DNA of 64,000 bases. Source: B1SED10-225 sp964501415 (GTDB taxonomy: Bacteria; Bacillota_I; Bacilli_A; Izemoplasmatales; Izemoplasmataceae). The translations under genes and the position numbers were made by a program. Positions 32,473-41,308 of the stretch are shown here, in pieces. The stretch lies in NCBI GenBank assembly GCA_964501415.1, contig CAZCSL010000003.1, forward strand, positions 62,001-126,000, given 5' to 3'. The first letter of the stretch is position 1, and each line of letters starts with the position of its first letter. The notes under the pieces were generated by a model. The model was not told the origin of the DNA and made no database searches. It saw only the letters and a list, made by a program, of their open reading frames with translations.

Positions 32473-33714
32473 TTAAATTTCATAGTGTTTTAATTTATTT
32501 TTTACGGCTACATCCACTCTTGCTTTAATTTTTACGCTGTTATTTTCATAGCTTGTGTCTATGACTTCGGCAGCTTCATTGAGAAAGTTAATGATATCGC
32601 CTTTGTTTTGTGGGATACGATAAATGACCATCGTATCGTTTTTAAATAATTGATAATTAATGCTTTCTGCCAGCTCATCAATATGGATGTTTTCTTTTAA
32701 AGAAACTTTGACAGCAGGTTTATAAACATCGGGTAAAATAGCGTCATGTCTATCGATTTTATTAAAAATATATAAGGTTTCAATGGTATCGGCACTAAGT
32801 TCTTTTAATACTTGTTCGGTGGTATGAATTTGTTCTAGATAATGGGGGTGTGAAAAATCCACTACATGAAGTAGCAAGTCAGCTTCTTTAATTTCTTCTA
32901 AAGTTGCTTTAAAGGAATCTACCAATTCATGAGGCAGCATAGAAATGAATCCGATTGTATCAGTTAAAGTAAAAGGCTTTTTATCTTTAAGCTTAATACG
33001 CCTAGTTGAAGTTTCCAAGGTTGCAAATAATCGGTCTTGCACATATGAGTCATCTTTATCTGGACCATTAGAAAGGTTATAAAGCGTGTTCATGAGTGAA
33101 CTTTTCCCCGCATTGGTATATCCGACAATCGCTACGTTTTTAATGGTTTTATTTCTTCTTAAGGAGCGATTGGCTTTGCGAACTTTTGTCATGGTTTTTA
33201 ATTGGTTCTCCAATTTATGGATGTCGTGCTCAATCTTACGTCTATCTAATTCAAGTTTCTTCTCACCAGGCCCTTTTTGACCGATTCCTCCTTGCTGTTG
33301 AGCAAAAGAAGACCGCAATGCGCTCAATCTAGGTTTAAGATATTTTAGTTGAGCCACTTCTACTTGTAACATGGCTTCTTTTGTTTTGGCCCTTTTAGCA
33401 AATATCTCTAAAATTAATAGCGTTCGATCTATCACGGGCAAATCGAGAGCTTCTTCAAGGTTACGGATTTGGGAGTTTGTCAGTTCATCGTTGAAGATTA
33501 CATAATTAATCTTGTTGGCCTGAGTAAAAGTGATGATTTCTTGTAGTTTGCCTTTACCTACCTTGGTCGCTGGATTGGACATATCTGATTGTTGGGTAAA
33601 TGTTTGTATAATCTCTATGTTTAATGATTCCGCCAGATTTTTTAACTCTTCTAAATAGTAGTTTAATAGCCCTTTTTTGTAATAATCAACGCCAATTAAT
33701 ATGGCCTTTTGCAT
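32473..33714 (-). CDS. hflX: Ribosome-associated GTPase HflX
   Basis: GTPase that splits stalled 70S ribosomes. 413 residues. The N-terminal HflX domain contains NPATKVGKGKLQEI and the glycine-rich loop QQGGIGQKGPGEKKLELDRR. Then come a helical linker and the G domain with GYTNAGKSSLMN (G1), DTIGFI (G3) and NKID (G4). A weak promoter, TTAACC-N17-TAAAAT with TGT before the -10, reads from 33760 to 33732 on the minus strand. Confidence 0.96.
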   Translation of the reverse strand: MQKAILIGVDYYKKGLLNYYLEELKNLAESLNIEIIQTFTQQSDMSNPATKVGKGKLQEIITFTQANKINYVIFNDELTNSQIRNLEEALDLPVIDRTLLILEIFAKRAKTKEAMLQVEVAQLKYLKPRLSALRSSFAQQQGGIGQKGPGEKKLELDRRKIEHDIHKLENQLKTMTKVRKANRSLRRNKTIKNVAIVGYTNAGKSSLMNTLYNLSNGPDKDDSYVQDRLFATLETSTRRIKLKDKKPFTLTDTIGFISMLPHELVDSFKATLEEIKEADLLLHVVDFSHPHYLEQIHTTEQVLKELSADTIETLYIFNKIDRHDAILPDVYKPAVKVSLKENIHIDELAESINYQLFKNDTMVIYRIPQNKGDIINFLNEAAEVIDTSYENNSVKIKARVDVAVKNKLKHYEI

Positions 33715-33762
33715 ATCATCACCTCATGAATATTTTAACATGATTTCATAATAAGGTTAAAT

Positions 33763-33790
33763 AAAAAGGTGGTTTCAAAACCACCTTTTT
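33763..33790. terminator. Terminator after nrdJ
   Basis: AAAAAGGTGGTTT / AAACCACCTTTTT stem with A/T runs on both sides, between the nrdJ stop and the hflX promoter. Works for the minus strand. Confidence 0.88.
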
Positions 33791-33793
33791 GTA

Positions 33794-36322
33794 TTATAAA
33801 CCACATTTTAATTGAGCGTTACAGTTTGTACAGGTGTGACATCCTCCGAGGTTTTCTACGGTTCCTTCTAAACAAATAGGACATATATCTCCAGCTTCCA
33901 CACCGATATTCCTGTCTTGTCTGTCACTTCTTAAGCCTTTGGTTTTAGGCTCTTTTTTAGACTCGGTTTTTTCTTCTTGAACATCTAAACCAAAGTCTTT
34001 AATATCAGTTTGTTTCGGTTTACTTGCAGAATCTTCTTTTGTTAGTGATAATACTTGGGCATCTCTAGAGCCGTCCACATAAACCGTACCACCTTTAGCG
34101 CCTCCATAATACAAGCGTTTGTAGACTTGTTCTACTTCTTCAACGGTATAACCTTTTGGCGCATTAACGGTTTTAGAGATAGAAGAATCAACCCAATTTT
34201 GAATGGTACACTGTACATCAACATGCTCCTCTGGTGTCAATTCTTGTGCACTGATAAATGTTTTTGGTAAACTATCTTTATCATAGCCTGGATAGGCCTT
34301 TAGGTAAGCATCTACGATCGGTGCATTCACTTCGATGAATTGACCTAAACGTCCACTTCTAAAGTAACTGAAGGCAAAATAGGGCTCTAAACCGGTAGAG
34401 ACACCTACCATGGTACCTGTTGAACCGGTTGGAGCGATAGTCAATAGATGGGAATTTCTGATACCGTGGTCTTTGAGGCCTTTTTGGATATGCTTAGGGA
34501 GTTTTTGCATAAACCCACTTTTCAACATCTTATCACGATTATTATCATCTTTTAAGAAGGGGTATGGCCCTTTTTCTTTGGCTAAATCAATGCTGGTTTC
34601 ATAGGCTTTTGTGGCGATGAACTTAAACAGTTTGTCAATAAATGGCATGTCTTCTTTTGAACCATAACGTCGGTTACACCAAATCAACAAGTCATGAAGT
34701 CCCATAACGCCTAAACCGATACGTCTTTCCCCTAATGCTTGTGTTTCATTATCAGATAAGAAATAGTGGGTTTTATCAATGACGTTATCTTGCAAGCGCA
34801 CTGCAGTTCTAATCGTATTTTCGAGTTTATGCCAATCGACGTCTTTTGTTTTATGATCAACCATATTCGCCAGATTTAAGGCAGCTAGATTACATACTGA
34901 ATAAGGGGCGAGGGGTTGTTCTCCACAAGGATTAGTACAAACGACTTTTTGATCATATCCAACGGCGTTGGTCATCTCATTAGCGTTATCAATGAAAAAG
35001 ATGCCTGGTTCCGCAGAATAAGTAGCACAAATATTGATGAGATTCCAAAGCTCTCTGGCTTTAATCGTTGTGTATGCTTTGGTAGCCATACCCATCTCTT
35101 CCCAAGTTCTCACATCTCCGACATTTTGCCATTCCTTATCGTAAATAGCCTTTTCTTCATCATTATAACGATCGATATCAGGGAATTTTAGTGTCCACAT
35201 TTCATCGTTTTCTACGGCTTGCATAAACTCTTTGGTAATGGCTACAGAAATATTGGCTCCACTTAAGAATTCAGGGTCGTTAACTTCATAATTTCCGCCT
35301 TTATTTAAGCGTTCAAAAGCCGTGTCCACAATCTTTTTGCTGAAGGCATGATTATCTTTCTTGCTTTCTTCTAAGATATATTCATTAATTTGAATTTCTT
35401 CATCACTTAAAGGGATGAATTTCAGTTTATTTTTAGCGGCTTTTCGAATTAAAGGGTCATCAAGGGTATCGAGGAGGAATTGTAAAATTTTAGGGTTTTG
35501 CATTTTAGATACGATGAAATCGACAATATCCGGATGCCAATCCGCAAGCATAATCATTTGCGCCCCTCGTCTGGAGCCTCCTTGCTCGACAAGATGTGTC
35601 AATTGAGAAATATCATTCAACCAAGACACTGAACCGCTAGATTTTCCGTTAACGCCTTTTGCCAAAGCGTTTTTAGGACGCAAGGTAGAACCGTTAGTGC
35701 CCACGCCGCCACCTCTGGACATGATTTCCATAACTTTTTTTCTGTGATCGCTAATTCCACCTCTAGAATCCTCGACAAAAGGCATGACAAAGCAATTGAA
35801 AAAGGTTACTTCAGTTTTAGAGCCCGCACCGAACAAGACACGTCCTGCTGGTACCAAATCCAAGTTGGCTACCGTTTCATAAAAGGTCTGTTTAATCTCT
35901 TCGCTTTCATCTTCACCCAAATGATTAGCGAGGCGGTTAGCGATTTGTTCAAAATATAATTCTAAAGGTTTGTCAACTTGGCGTTTATTTCTTTTGATAT
36001 ACCCGTTTTCATCTGCATCTTCGGTACTCGCTAGATAATCCTTAGCGACTTTAATAGTCAATACATCCTCATCAATGCTTTCGACATAGCCAACCCCGCG
36101 AGCCGGAAATTTAGGGTCATCCCTAACAATCGTGATAATCAAATCACCTTCACGCAACGTTTTAAGTTTTAAATCTTTTTGTGTGTAACGGTCTAACATG
36201 ACCAATCTAGAAACACCTTCAAATGTTTTTTCCATCTTAGGTGTGATAGTATATAAATGTGGAAAGTGTTTTTCGATATCTTGGTTGAGGTTTTCGATTA
36301 AAGCTTGTGGATATTTTGACAT
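33794..36322 (-). CDS. nrdJ: Adenosylcobalamin-dependent (class II) ribonucleoside reductase
   Basis: Makes deoxyribonucleotides using a B12-derived radical, independent of oxygen and of a small subunit. 842 residues. FFNCFVMPF supplies one redox cysteine, GGGVGTNGSTLRP is the substrate loop, and the active-site NPCGE is at ~464-468. TGSTGTMVGVSTGLEP follows, then a C-terminal CPIC...CHTCTNC...CG cysteine cluster typical of NrdJ. ATG 36322 with GGAGGG upstream; ATG 36337 would span that site. No other RNR is in the window. It implies a cobalamin supply. Confidence 0.93.
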   Translation of the reverse strand: MSKYPQALIENLNQDIEKHFPHLYTITPKMEKTFEGVSRLVMLDRYTQKDLKLKTLREGDLIITIVRDDPKFPARGVGYVESIDEDVLTIKVAKDYLASTEDADENGYIKRNKRQVDKPLELYFEQIANRLANHLGEDESEEIKQTFYETVANLDLVPAGRVLFGAGSKTEVTFFNCFVMPFVEDSRGGISDHRKKVMEIMSRGGGVGTNGSTLRPKNALAKGVNGKSSGSVSWLNDISQLTHLVEQGGSRRGAQMIMLADWHPDIVDFIVSKMQNPKILQFLLDTLDDPLIRKAAKNKLKFIPLSDEEIQINEYILEESKKDNHAFSKKIVDTAFERLNKGGNYEVNDPEFLSGANISVAITKEFMQAVENDEMWTLKFPDIDRYNDEEKAIYDKEWQNVGDVRTWEEMGMATKAYTTIKARELWNLINICATYSAEPGIFFIDNANEMTNAVGYDQKVVCTNPCGEQPLAPYSVCNLAALNLANMVDHKTKDVDWHKLENTIRTAVRLQDNVIDKTHYFLSDNETQALGERRIGLGVMGLHDLLIWCNRRYGSKEDMPFIDKLFKFIATKAYETSIDLAKEKGPYPFLKDDNNRDKMLKSGFMQKLPKHIQKGLKDHGIRNSHLLTIAPTGSTGTMVGVSTGLEPYFAFSYFRSGRLGQFIEVNAPIVDAYLKAYPGYDKDSLPKTFISAQELTPEEHVDVQCTIQNWVDSSISKTVNAPKGYTVEEVEQVYKRLYYGGAKGGTVYVDGSRDAQVLSLTKEDSASKPKQTDIKDFGLDVQEEKTESKKEPKTKGLRSDRQDRNIGVEAGDICPICLEGTVENLGGCHTCTNCNAQLKCGL

Positions 36323-36357
36323 AAAATTTCCCTCCATTTTATGTAATGGTAAATAAT

Positions 36358-36363
36358 ATTATA
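36358..36363 (-). promoter_or_regulatory. -10 of the nrdJ promoter
   Basis: TATAAT on the minus strand, 35 bp before the nrdJ ATG, preceded by TG without the spacer base. No clear -35. I see no cobalamin-riboswitch-sized leader between it and the gene. Confidence 0.5.
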
Positions 36364-36489
36364 CACTTTAAGTTTTGCAATAATAAGGGTTGACATTTTT
36401 GATTTCGTGTGAAATTAGACGATAAGAGGCTTTACTCAAATAAAAAAATAATTTAATAATTTTGAAATATCATAGATGTGAATATTGTA

Positions 36490-36498
36490 TGGTATAAT
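36490..36498 (+). promoter_or_regulatory. Extended -10 of the cdaA promoter
   Basis: TGGTATAAT, consensus extended -10, 52 bp before the cdaA ATG. A perfect TTGACA lies much further upstream (36390-36395) but has no fitting -10. Confidence 0.6.
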
Positions 36499-36550
36499 TT
36501 ATCTTGTTACAATGATTGTGCATGGATTTCTAAATAAAGGCGGTGGATTT

Positions 36551-37285
36551 ATGACTAATCTTGATTTTATATTACTACAAATATATCTGCTGACACTCTT
36601 GTCGATAGTAATAAAACATAAAATACATCCGCTTTTTTTTAGAACGATAAAAGCGTTTGTTTTAGTTTTGATTGTTTTCGCGCTTTTAAATGATTTTTCA
36701 CAACTATCTTCACGCTCATGGAGAGATCTTTTAAATCTGGTTTCTTTATTGTTAATTGTAATCATATTGGTGCAAGCGGATTTAAAAGCGTTGTTAGTTA
36801 TGGTGGGGATGAAAAGTGGAATTTTAATATCCAACGCCATTGAAGATGAGGTTAAGGAAACCATAGGTGATAGTATTGATGTTTTATCAAAAAAGAAAAT
36901 AGGGGCTATTATAACTTTTGAGCGTTCAGATACGCTACAAGATTATATCGATAGCGCTTTTCAGATTGAAGCCAAAGTGAGCGCGGAACTACTTGGTAGC
37001 ATTTTTATGCCTAATACGCCCTTGCATGATGGCGCTGTTATTATTAGTGAAAACACCATTAGATGTGCTGGCGCTTATTTTCCTCCTTCTGAGAGCCCTA
37101 AAATTCCTAAATATTTAGGTTCAAGACACCGCGCTGCAATAGGCATTAGCGAAAAAACCGATGCGTTTACTATTATCGTAAGCGAAGAAACAGGGGCTAT
37201 CAGCGTGGCCATAGATGGTTATTTAGATCAAGATATATCAAATGAATCTTTACTTTTATATTTGGAAAAGTACCTTCAAAACTAA
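36551..37285 (+). CDS. cdaA: Diadenylate cyclase CdaA
   Basis: Membrane-bound synthase of the second messenger c-di-AMP (two ATP condensed). 244 residues from ATG 36551 behind AAAGGCGGTGG. Three hydrophobic segments at ~5-22, 34-48 and 60-76, then the DAC domain with the catalytic DGA at 160-162 and RHR at 192-194 (GSRHRAAIG), and SEETGAIS near 212. Upstream in-frame starts from 36485 have no ribosome-binding site. It is followed, 15 bp on, not by the usual cdaR-glmM but by a PAS/GGDEF-like membrane protein. Confidence 0.96.
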   Translation: MTNLDFILLQIYLLTLLSIVIKHKIHPLFFRTIKAFVLVLIVFALLNDFSQLSSRSWRDLLNLVSLLLIVIILVQADLKALLVMVGMKSGILISNAIEDEVKETIGDSIDVLSKKKIGAIITFERSDTLQDYIDSAFQIEAKVSAELLGSIFMPNTPLHDGAVIISENTIRCAGAYFPPSESPKIPKYLGSRHRAAIGISEKTDAFTIIVSEETGAISVAIDGYLDQDISNESLLLYLEKYLQN

Positions 37286-37300
37286 GGAGGCAAAACGCTT

Positions 37301-38452
37301 ATGCCGCCAAGCATGATTCAACCTATTGTAATATTAGCGCTGTGGCTAATTTTAGTAGGTCTTAAAAAGGGACGAACAAAAAAAGGCGATTTAGATATCG
37401 TTTTGTTTGTTACTGTCTTAGCGGCGTTTATCTTATTTGACGTACTAGCACTAGCTGATTTACCTGTTTTAATTGTTGAAGTGGCGATTATGGTTGGTGT
37501 TTTCTATACGGCTTTAACCATGGATTTAAAAGCTTTAATAAAAAAGGATTATTCCAAAAGCAAACTTAAACAGTTAAAACAAGACTTTGAAGAATTGCAA
37601 GATCGCTCAGAATTATTGCGACAACGCTTTATTACGATATTAGATTTATATGAAGACGGTATTGCTTTTCGTACCGATGATGACATGATTTTTGGAACGG
37701 AAGTTTTCATAAAACTAATGGGTTTTAAAGAACATGAGTTTTCTTTCCAAGCCTTTTTAAAAAAGATGCATCCAGATGATCAAGCCTCATACCTAGAAAT
37801 GATAGAAAAAGCGTCCAAAAAACGTCCTAAATACACGGTTCATTATCGTATCAAAAAAGGGGATGAATACGTATGGATTAAAGAAGTGGGTACATTACTT
37901 CTTTATCAAAAACGCGTGATGTTCATCTCTTTGGCAAAAGGGTTGGATGTGAAGAAATACCCTACTAGCAACGTAGCAGTCCTAAATGGACTGGCTATTG
38001 ATAAAGCCTATTATGAGGCTATTCAAGCCCTAAACAAAAAACGTGATGCTTATACAATTGTGACATTTGAGATAACCAATATTCCTAGAATCAATGAGAA
38101 ATACGGCCGAGATGTTGGGGACTTAATGATGGGTGAGTTTTTAAGCAAGTTGGCCTATCATTTTCTAAAAGATATTAATGCCGTGTTCAGATTATCAGGT
38201 ATTCGTTTTGCAATGTTAATTACAGACAAGCGTAAAGTCGAAATTTTAAAACGTGCTTTAAAAGAAGGCGGCGATTTAATCAATTATCATATGGAATTTG
38301 GCCAAGCTAAGGAGAGTGTTTACCCTTCTTTTGGCATTCATCACGTCGATGTTTATGATGAACCCGTTGATGCAATTGCTGAGCGTGCATTAAAAGCACT
38401 TGATATTGCGCTTGATGAAAACACACCCGAAAACTACTTTATCATTAGGTGA
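37301..38452 (+). CDS. Membrane PAS protein with degenerate GGDEF domain, partner of cdaA
   Basis: 383 residues. Three hydrophobic segments (8-21, 31-52, 54-72), a charged coiled-coil-like helix (85-108), a PAS domain with PAC motif (~107-215; HYRIKKGDEYVWIKEVG), and a GGDEF-fold domain (~225-383). The signature reads SGIRF at 299-303 in place of GGDEF. The metal site of the DxDxF-type loop is changed to FEITNI, so cyclase activity is unlikely. The layout is that of GdpP without its DHH/DHHA1 phosphodiesterase. Start ATG 37301 follows AAGGAGG. Role inferred: a sensor or regulator of CdaA. Confidence 0.85.
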   Translation: MPPSMIQPIVILALWLILVGLKKGRTKKGDLDIVLFVTVLAAFILFDVLALADLPVLIVEVAIMVGVFYTALTMDLKALIKKDYSKSKLKQLKQDFEELQDRSELLRQRFITILDLYEDGIAFRTDDDMIFGTEVFIKLMGFKEHEFSFQAFLKKMHPDDQASYLEMIEKASKKRPKYTVHYRIKKGDEYVWIKEVGTLLLYQKRVMFISLAKGLDVKKYPTSNVAVLNGLAIDKAYYEAIQALNKKRDAYTIVTFEITNIPRINEKYGRDVGDLMMGEFLSKLAYHFLKDINAVFRLSGIRFAMLITDKRKVEILKRALKEGGDLINYHMEFGQAKESVYPSFGIHHVDVYDEPVDAIAERALKALDIALDENTPENYFIIR

Positions 38453-38456
38453 TAAC

Positions 38457-38999
38457 ATGGATAAACAAACTTTAAGAAAAATGTTTCTAAAAGAACGACA
38501 AAAACTATCTCTTCCTCAGCATAGAATGCTTAACCATCTATTGATGGAAGGTTTAATAGAATTATTAAAAACACGCCCTATTAAGAATATCGGTATTTTT
38601 TACCCCATCAAAAATGAAGTCGATGTCCGTGCTTTAGGCTCTGATTATAAACTTCATTATCCTAAAGTTGAAAAAGACACATTGGTCTTCTATGAAGATA
38701 ATGGTCAGTTTAAAAAAGCCGGATTAGGTGTGATGGAACCCAAAGATTCCCGACCAGTCGAAAAAGCATCATTAGATGCCGTGATAGTCCCTGGGTTGGT
38801 ATTTGATGATGCCTTATATCGTCTTGGATATGGAAAAGGCTATTACGATTCTTTCTTAAAGGATTACAAAGGTCTAAAAATAGGGGTTTGTTTCGAAAAA
38901 TTTAGAACTGAGGCCCTGCCCAATAAACCCCATGACATACCAATGGATTACTTAATTACAGATAATCAAGTATATGTGAGTCGCCATGATGATGTATGA
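38457..38999 (+). CDS. 5-formyltetrahydrofolate cyclo-ligase
   Basis: ATP-dependent conversion of 5-formyl-THF to 5,10-methenyl-THF, returning stored folate to use. 180 residues. MDKQTLRKMFLKERQ start, IGIFYPIKNEVDVR, and the signature LVFDDALYRLGYGKGYYDSFL. ATG 38457 follows AGGTGAT; the in-frame extension to 38400 would run into the previous gene. It overlaps ispD by 14 bp. Confidence 0.94.
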   Translation: MDKQTLRKMFLKERQKLSLPQHRMLNHLLMEGLIELLKTRPIKNIGIFYPIKNEVDVRALGSDYKLHYPKVEKDTLVFYEDNGQFKKAGLGVMEPKDSRPVEKASLDAVIVPGLVFDDALYRLGYGKGYYDSFLKDYKGLKIGVCFEKFRTEALPNKPHDIPMDYLITDNQVYVSRHDDV

Positions 39000-39645
39000 T
39001 GTCATTATACTCGCTGGGGGCGAGGGAAAAAGAACGAAGCTTGCCTATAATAAAGTATTTTATGAAGTAAACGGAAAACCGCTATTAAGGTATATTTTTA
39101 GTGTTTTTTTGAAAGACAAGCGTGTAAATCGTATCATTTTAGTAGCAAACCGAAAAGATATAGATTATCTTAGTGATTTGAAACAAAAAGGTATCATCGT
39201 AACAACGGGGGGTCAAACCCGTCATGAAAGCGTTGAAAACGGATTGCAGTTTGTAAATAGCGCTTATGTCTTAATCCACGATGGTGCCAGACCAAACGTA
39301 TCAATTAAGTTAGTGGACCGAATTCTCAACGCTTTAAAAAACCATGAAGCAGTCGTGCCTTTAATCCCAATATATGATACGATTAAAAAGGTTGAGCATC
39401 AGAAAATTACTGGTAATATCGATCGTCAAAACCTATATCGGGTTCAAACACCCCAAGGGTTTTTGAGTCAAACCATTAAACGGTTGTATCAAAAAAAGGA
39501 TAAGCAGACAAGCTTTACGTGTGACATATCGCTATACGAAGCGATGAGCAAACGAAACGCAGGCATTGTTATAGGCGATGTACTTAATTTTAAAGTTACT
39601 GATGAAGAGGACTTATTAGTCATGGAGAGGATTTTAAATGATTAG
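38986..39645 (+). CDS. ispD: 2-C-methyl-D-erythritol 4-phosphate cytidylyltransferase
   Basis: Transfers CMP to MEP in isoprenoid synthesis. 219 residues. Nucleotide-binding N-terminus VIILAGGEGKRTKLAYNKVF, VLIHDGARPNVS, and the C-terminal DVLNFKVTDEEDL. Three consecutive ATG codons (38986, 38989, 38992) leave the exact start open; GTGAG lies upstream. Overlaps ispF by 8 bp, so the two are coupled. Confidence 0.95.
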   Translation: MMMYDVIILAGGEGKRTKLAYNKVFYEVNGKPLLRYIFSVFLKDKRVNRIILVANRKDIDYLSDLKQKGIIVTTGGQTRHESVENGLQFVNSAYVLIHDGARPNVSIKLVDRILNALKNHEAVVPLIPIYDTIKKVEHQKITGNIDRQNLYRVQTPQGFLSQTIKRLYQKKDKQTSFTCDISLYEAMSKRNAGIVIGDVLNFKVTDEEDLLVMERILND

Positions 39646-40129
39646 AATAGGCCATAGTTTTGATATCCATAAACTCAAGGTTGGTAAAGGGTTTAAATTA
39701 GGTGGCATCGAGATTCAATCTAATAAGGCTGTCGTTGCGCATAGCGATGGGGATTGTTTATTACATGCTATTTCGGAAAGTTTCTTAGGTGCGCTTGGTC
39801 TTGGTGATTTGGGAGATTTTTATCCCGATAACATTTCGGAAACCAAAGATATGGATTCCTCGGTCATGTTAAAAGAAGTGTATGACAAACTTAGAAACAA
39901 AGGTTACCATTTACAAAACATCGATTGCATGATATATTTAGAATTCCCTAAATTAAAACCTTATAAAGCGCGTATTCAAAATCATATAGCTAATCTTTTA
40001 GCAATCAGCCCTCAAGACATCAGCATCAAAGCGACCACCTTTGAAGGCATGGGCGATATCGGTAGGAATGATGCCATTGCTGCTTCTTGTGTGTCTTTAA
40101 TCAAGAAACAGTCCATTAGGAAATTGTGA
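39638..40129 (+). CDS. ispF: 2-C-methyl-D-erythritol 2,4-cyclodiphosphate synthase
   Basis: Zinc enzyme forming the cyclic diphosphate in the MEP pathway. 163 residues. FDIHKL holds the metal-binding Asp and His, GGIEI, AHSDGDCLLHAISESFLGALGLGDLGDFYPD, and KATTFEGMGDIGRNDAIAA near the end. With ispD here and ispE at 30082, three MEP steps are in the window. Confidence 0.96.
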   Translation: MIRIGHSFDIHKLKVGKGFKLGGIEIQSNKAVVAHSDGDCLLHAISESFLGALGLGDLGDFYPDNISETKDMDSSVMLKEVYDKLRNKGYHLQNIDCMIYLEFPKLKPYKARIQNHIANLLAISPQDISIKATTFEGMGDIGRNDAIAASCVSLIKKQSIRKL

Positions 40130-40138
40130 GGTGATACC

Positions 40139-40402
40139 ATGGCGGAACACGTTGAGACATCAGTAGGAAATTTTGAGATTATCAAAGATTATAAAGAAGC
40201 CTTTAATACAAAAGCTTTTACAGAACGTTATGTGGATTATTTTGATCAATACGAATATATCGTTGGCGATATTAGCGCTGATATGCTTAGATTAAAAGGA
40301 TTTACAGAAAAAAACAAAGAGCAAATTTTTGATTATTTAATGGAAGCCTCGACTCCCAATGCACCTTATTTCATTTTAAAACGTGTCAAGACACAAAATT
40401 AA
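40139..40402 (+). CDS. yutD: YutD family protein (DUF1027)
   Basis: 87-residue protein of unknown function. The segment NTKAFTERYVDYFDQYEYIVGDISADMLRLKGF and the end APYFILKRV fit the YutD pattern of Bacillota. It is acidic, without membrane segments. GAGGTGAT precedes ATG 40139. Neighbours nfu-like and yutG are the same kinds of gene found near yutD in Bacillus, so this is a remnant of that cluster. Confidence 0.82.
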   Translation: MAEHVETSVGNFEIIKDYKEAFNTKAFTERYVDYFDQYEYIVGDISADMLRLKGFTEKNKEQIFDYLMEASTPNAPYFILKRVKTQN

Positions 40403-40466
40403 GTGTTTTATACACATATTAAACATAGATTTAGTATAATGATTACAGTAGAAAGAGGTGTTTAAT

Positions 40467-40700
40467 ATGGATGATAAACAAATTGCTAAAGAAGCTGAAA
40501 ATGTTATCGAAAAAATTAGACCCTATATTCGCCGCGATGGTGGCGATATTCGGTTTGTCAAATACGAAGATGGTATCGTATACGTAGAGATGCTTGGTGC
40601 GTGTGTAGGATGCTCTTTAATCGATACAACACTAACCGATGGCGTTGAAGCCATTCTTTTAGAAGAGGTCCCAGGTATCATTGGGGTTGAAAAAATATAA
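40467..40700 (+). CDS. yutI: NifU C-terminal-domain protein (Nfu/YutI, Fe-S carrier)
   Basis: 77 residues, consisting only of the NifU-like C-terminal domain. IRPYIRRDGGDIRFV, then GACVGCSL with the CxxC that binds a [4Fe-4S] cluster for delivery to target proteins. Start ATG 40467 follows AAAGAGGTG; GTG 40458 lies within it. A TATAAT at 40435-40440 is a possible -10. Confidence 0.94.
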   Translation: MDDKQIAKEAENVIEKIRPYIRRDGGDIRFVKYEDGIVYVEMLGACVGCSLIDTTLTDGVEAILLEEVPGIIGVEKI

Positions 40701-40715
40701 AAAGTAGGTGCATCC

Positions 40716-41231
40716 ATGGAAGAAAAGACCTTTGATGATGAGGTTGTAAACGAGCCTAACATGCGCGATTTAGTTGTGAAACGTATGGAAGAAAGAGGCG
40801 TAACTCTCGTAGAAATCGCTGAACTTACGTATAACTTGCAAGCAAAGTATATTCCAGAATTATCAAAAGAAGCTTGTTTAGAACACGTAGAACGGGTAGT
40901 AACAAAAAGAGAGGTTCAAAACGCCATTTTAACGGGCTTAGAACTGGATATCATGGCGGAACAGGGAAACATGAGTGAACCGCTGAAAACGATGCTATTG
41001 GATGATTATGGCCTATATGGAGTAGATGAGGTATTGGCTTTAGCCATTGTCAATGTATATGGGTCGATTGGATTTACTAACTTTGGCTATGTAGACAAAT
41101 TAAAGCCAGGCATCATCAAAAAACTTGATATAGAGGGTAAGGAAACCGAGAAATGTCATACATTTATGGATGATATTGTCGGTGCTATCGCTGCGGCTGC
41201 GGCGAGTTCAATAGCGCATAAATTTGCATGA
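40716..41231 (+). CDS. yutG: Phosphatidylglycerophosphatase A-related protein (YutG)
   Basis: 171 residues. MRDLVVKRMEERGVTLVEIAELTYNLQAKYIPEL and the glycine/acidic stretch near YGVDEVLALAIVNVYGSIGFTNFGYVDK match the YutG branch of the PgpA fold, which dephosphorylates phosphatidylglycerol phosphate. The sequence is soluble-looking, as in other YutG proteins, unlike Gram-negative PgpA. AGTAGGTG precedes ATG 40716. Ends at a terminator. Confidence 0.82.
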   Translation: MEEKTFDDEVVNEPNMRDLVVKRMEERGVTLVEIAELTYNLQAKYIPELSKEACLEHVERVVTKREVQNAILTGLELDIMAEQGNMSEPLKTMLLDDYGLYGVDEVLALAIVNVYGSIGFTNFGYVDKLKPGIIKKLDIEGKETEKCHTFMDDIVGAIAAAAASSIAHKFA

Positions 41232-41238
41232 CAAACTT

Positions 41239-41265
41239 AAGGAAATCGTTTTTTGATTTCCTTTT
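41239..41265 (+). terminator. Terminator after yutG
   Basis: AAGGAAATC / GATTTCCTT stem with a T-rich loop, followed by TTTTTC. Confidence 0.82.
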
Positions 41266-41269
41266 TCTA

Positions 41270-41278
41270 TGGTATACT
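41270..41278 (+). promoter_or_regulatory. Extended -10 of the S1-protein/pgi promoter
   Basis: TGGTATACT, 30 bp upstream of ATG 41309 and directly behind the yutG terminator, whose T tract overlaps the expected -35. Confidence 0.55.
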
Positions 41279-41308
41279 ATGTGCAGTTATTCCATAGAGG
41301 TGTTGAAT

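Noticed and set aside
36390..36395. Perfect TTGACA upstream of cdaA as a -35
   Set aside because: No acceptable -10 at 16-18 bp; the extended -10 at 36490-36498 explains the gene better.
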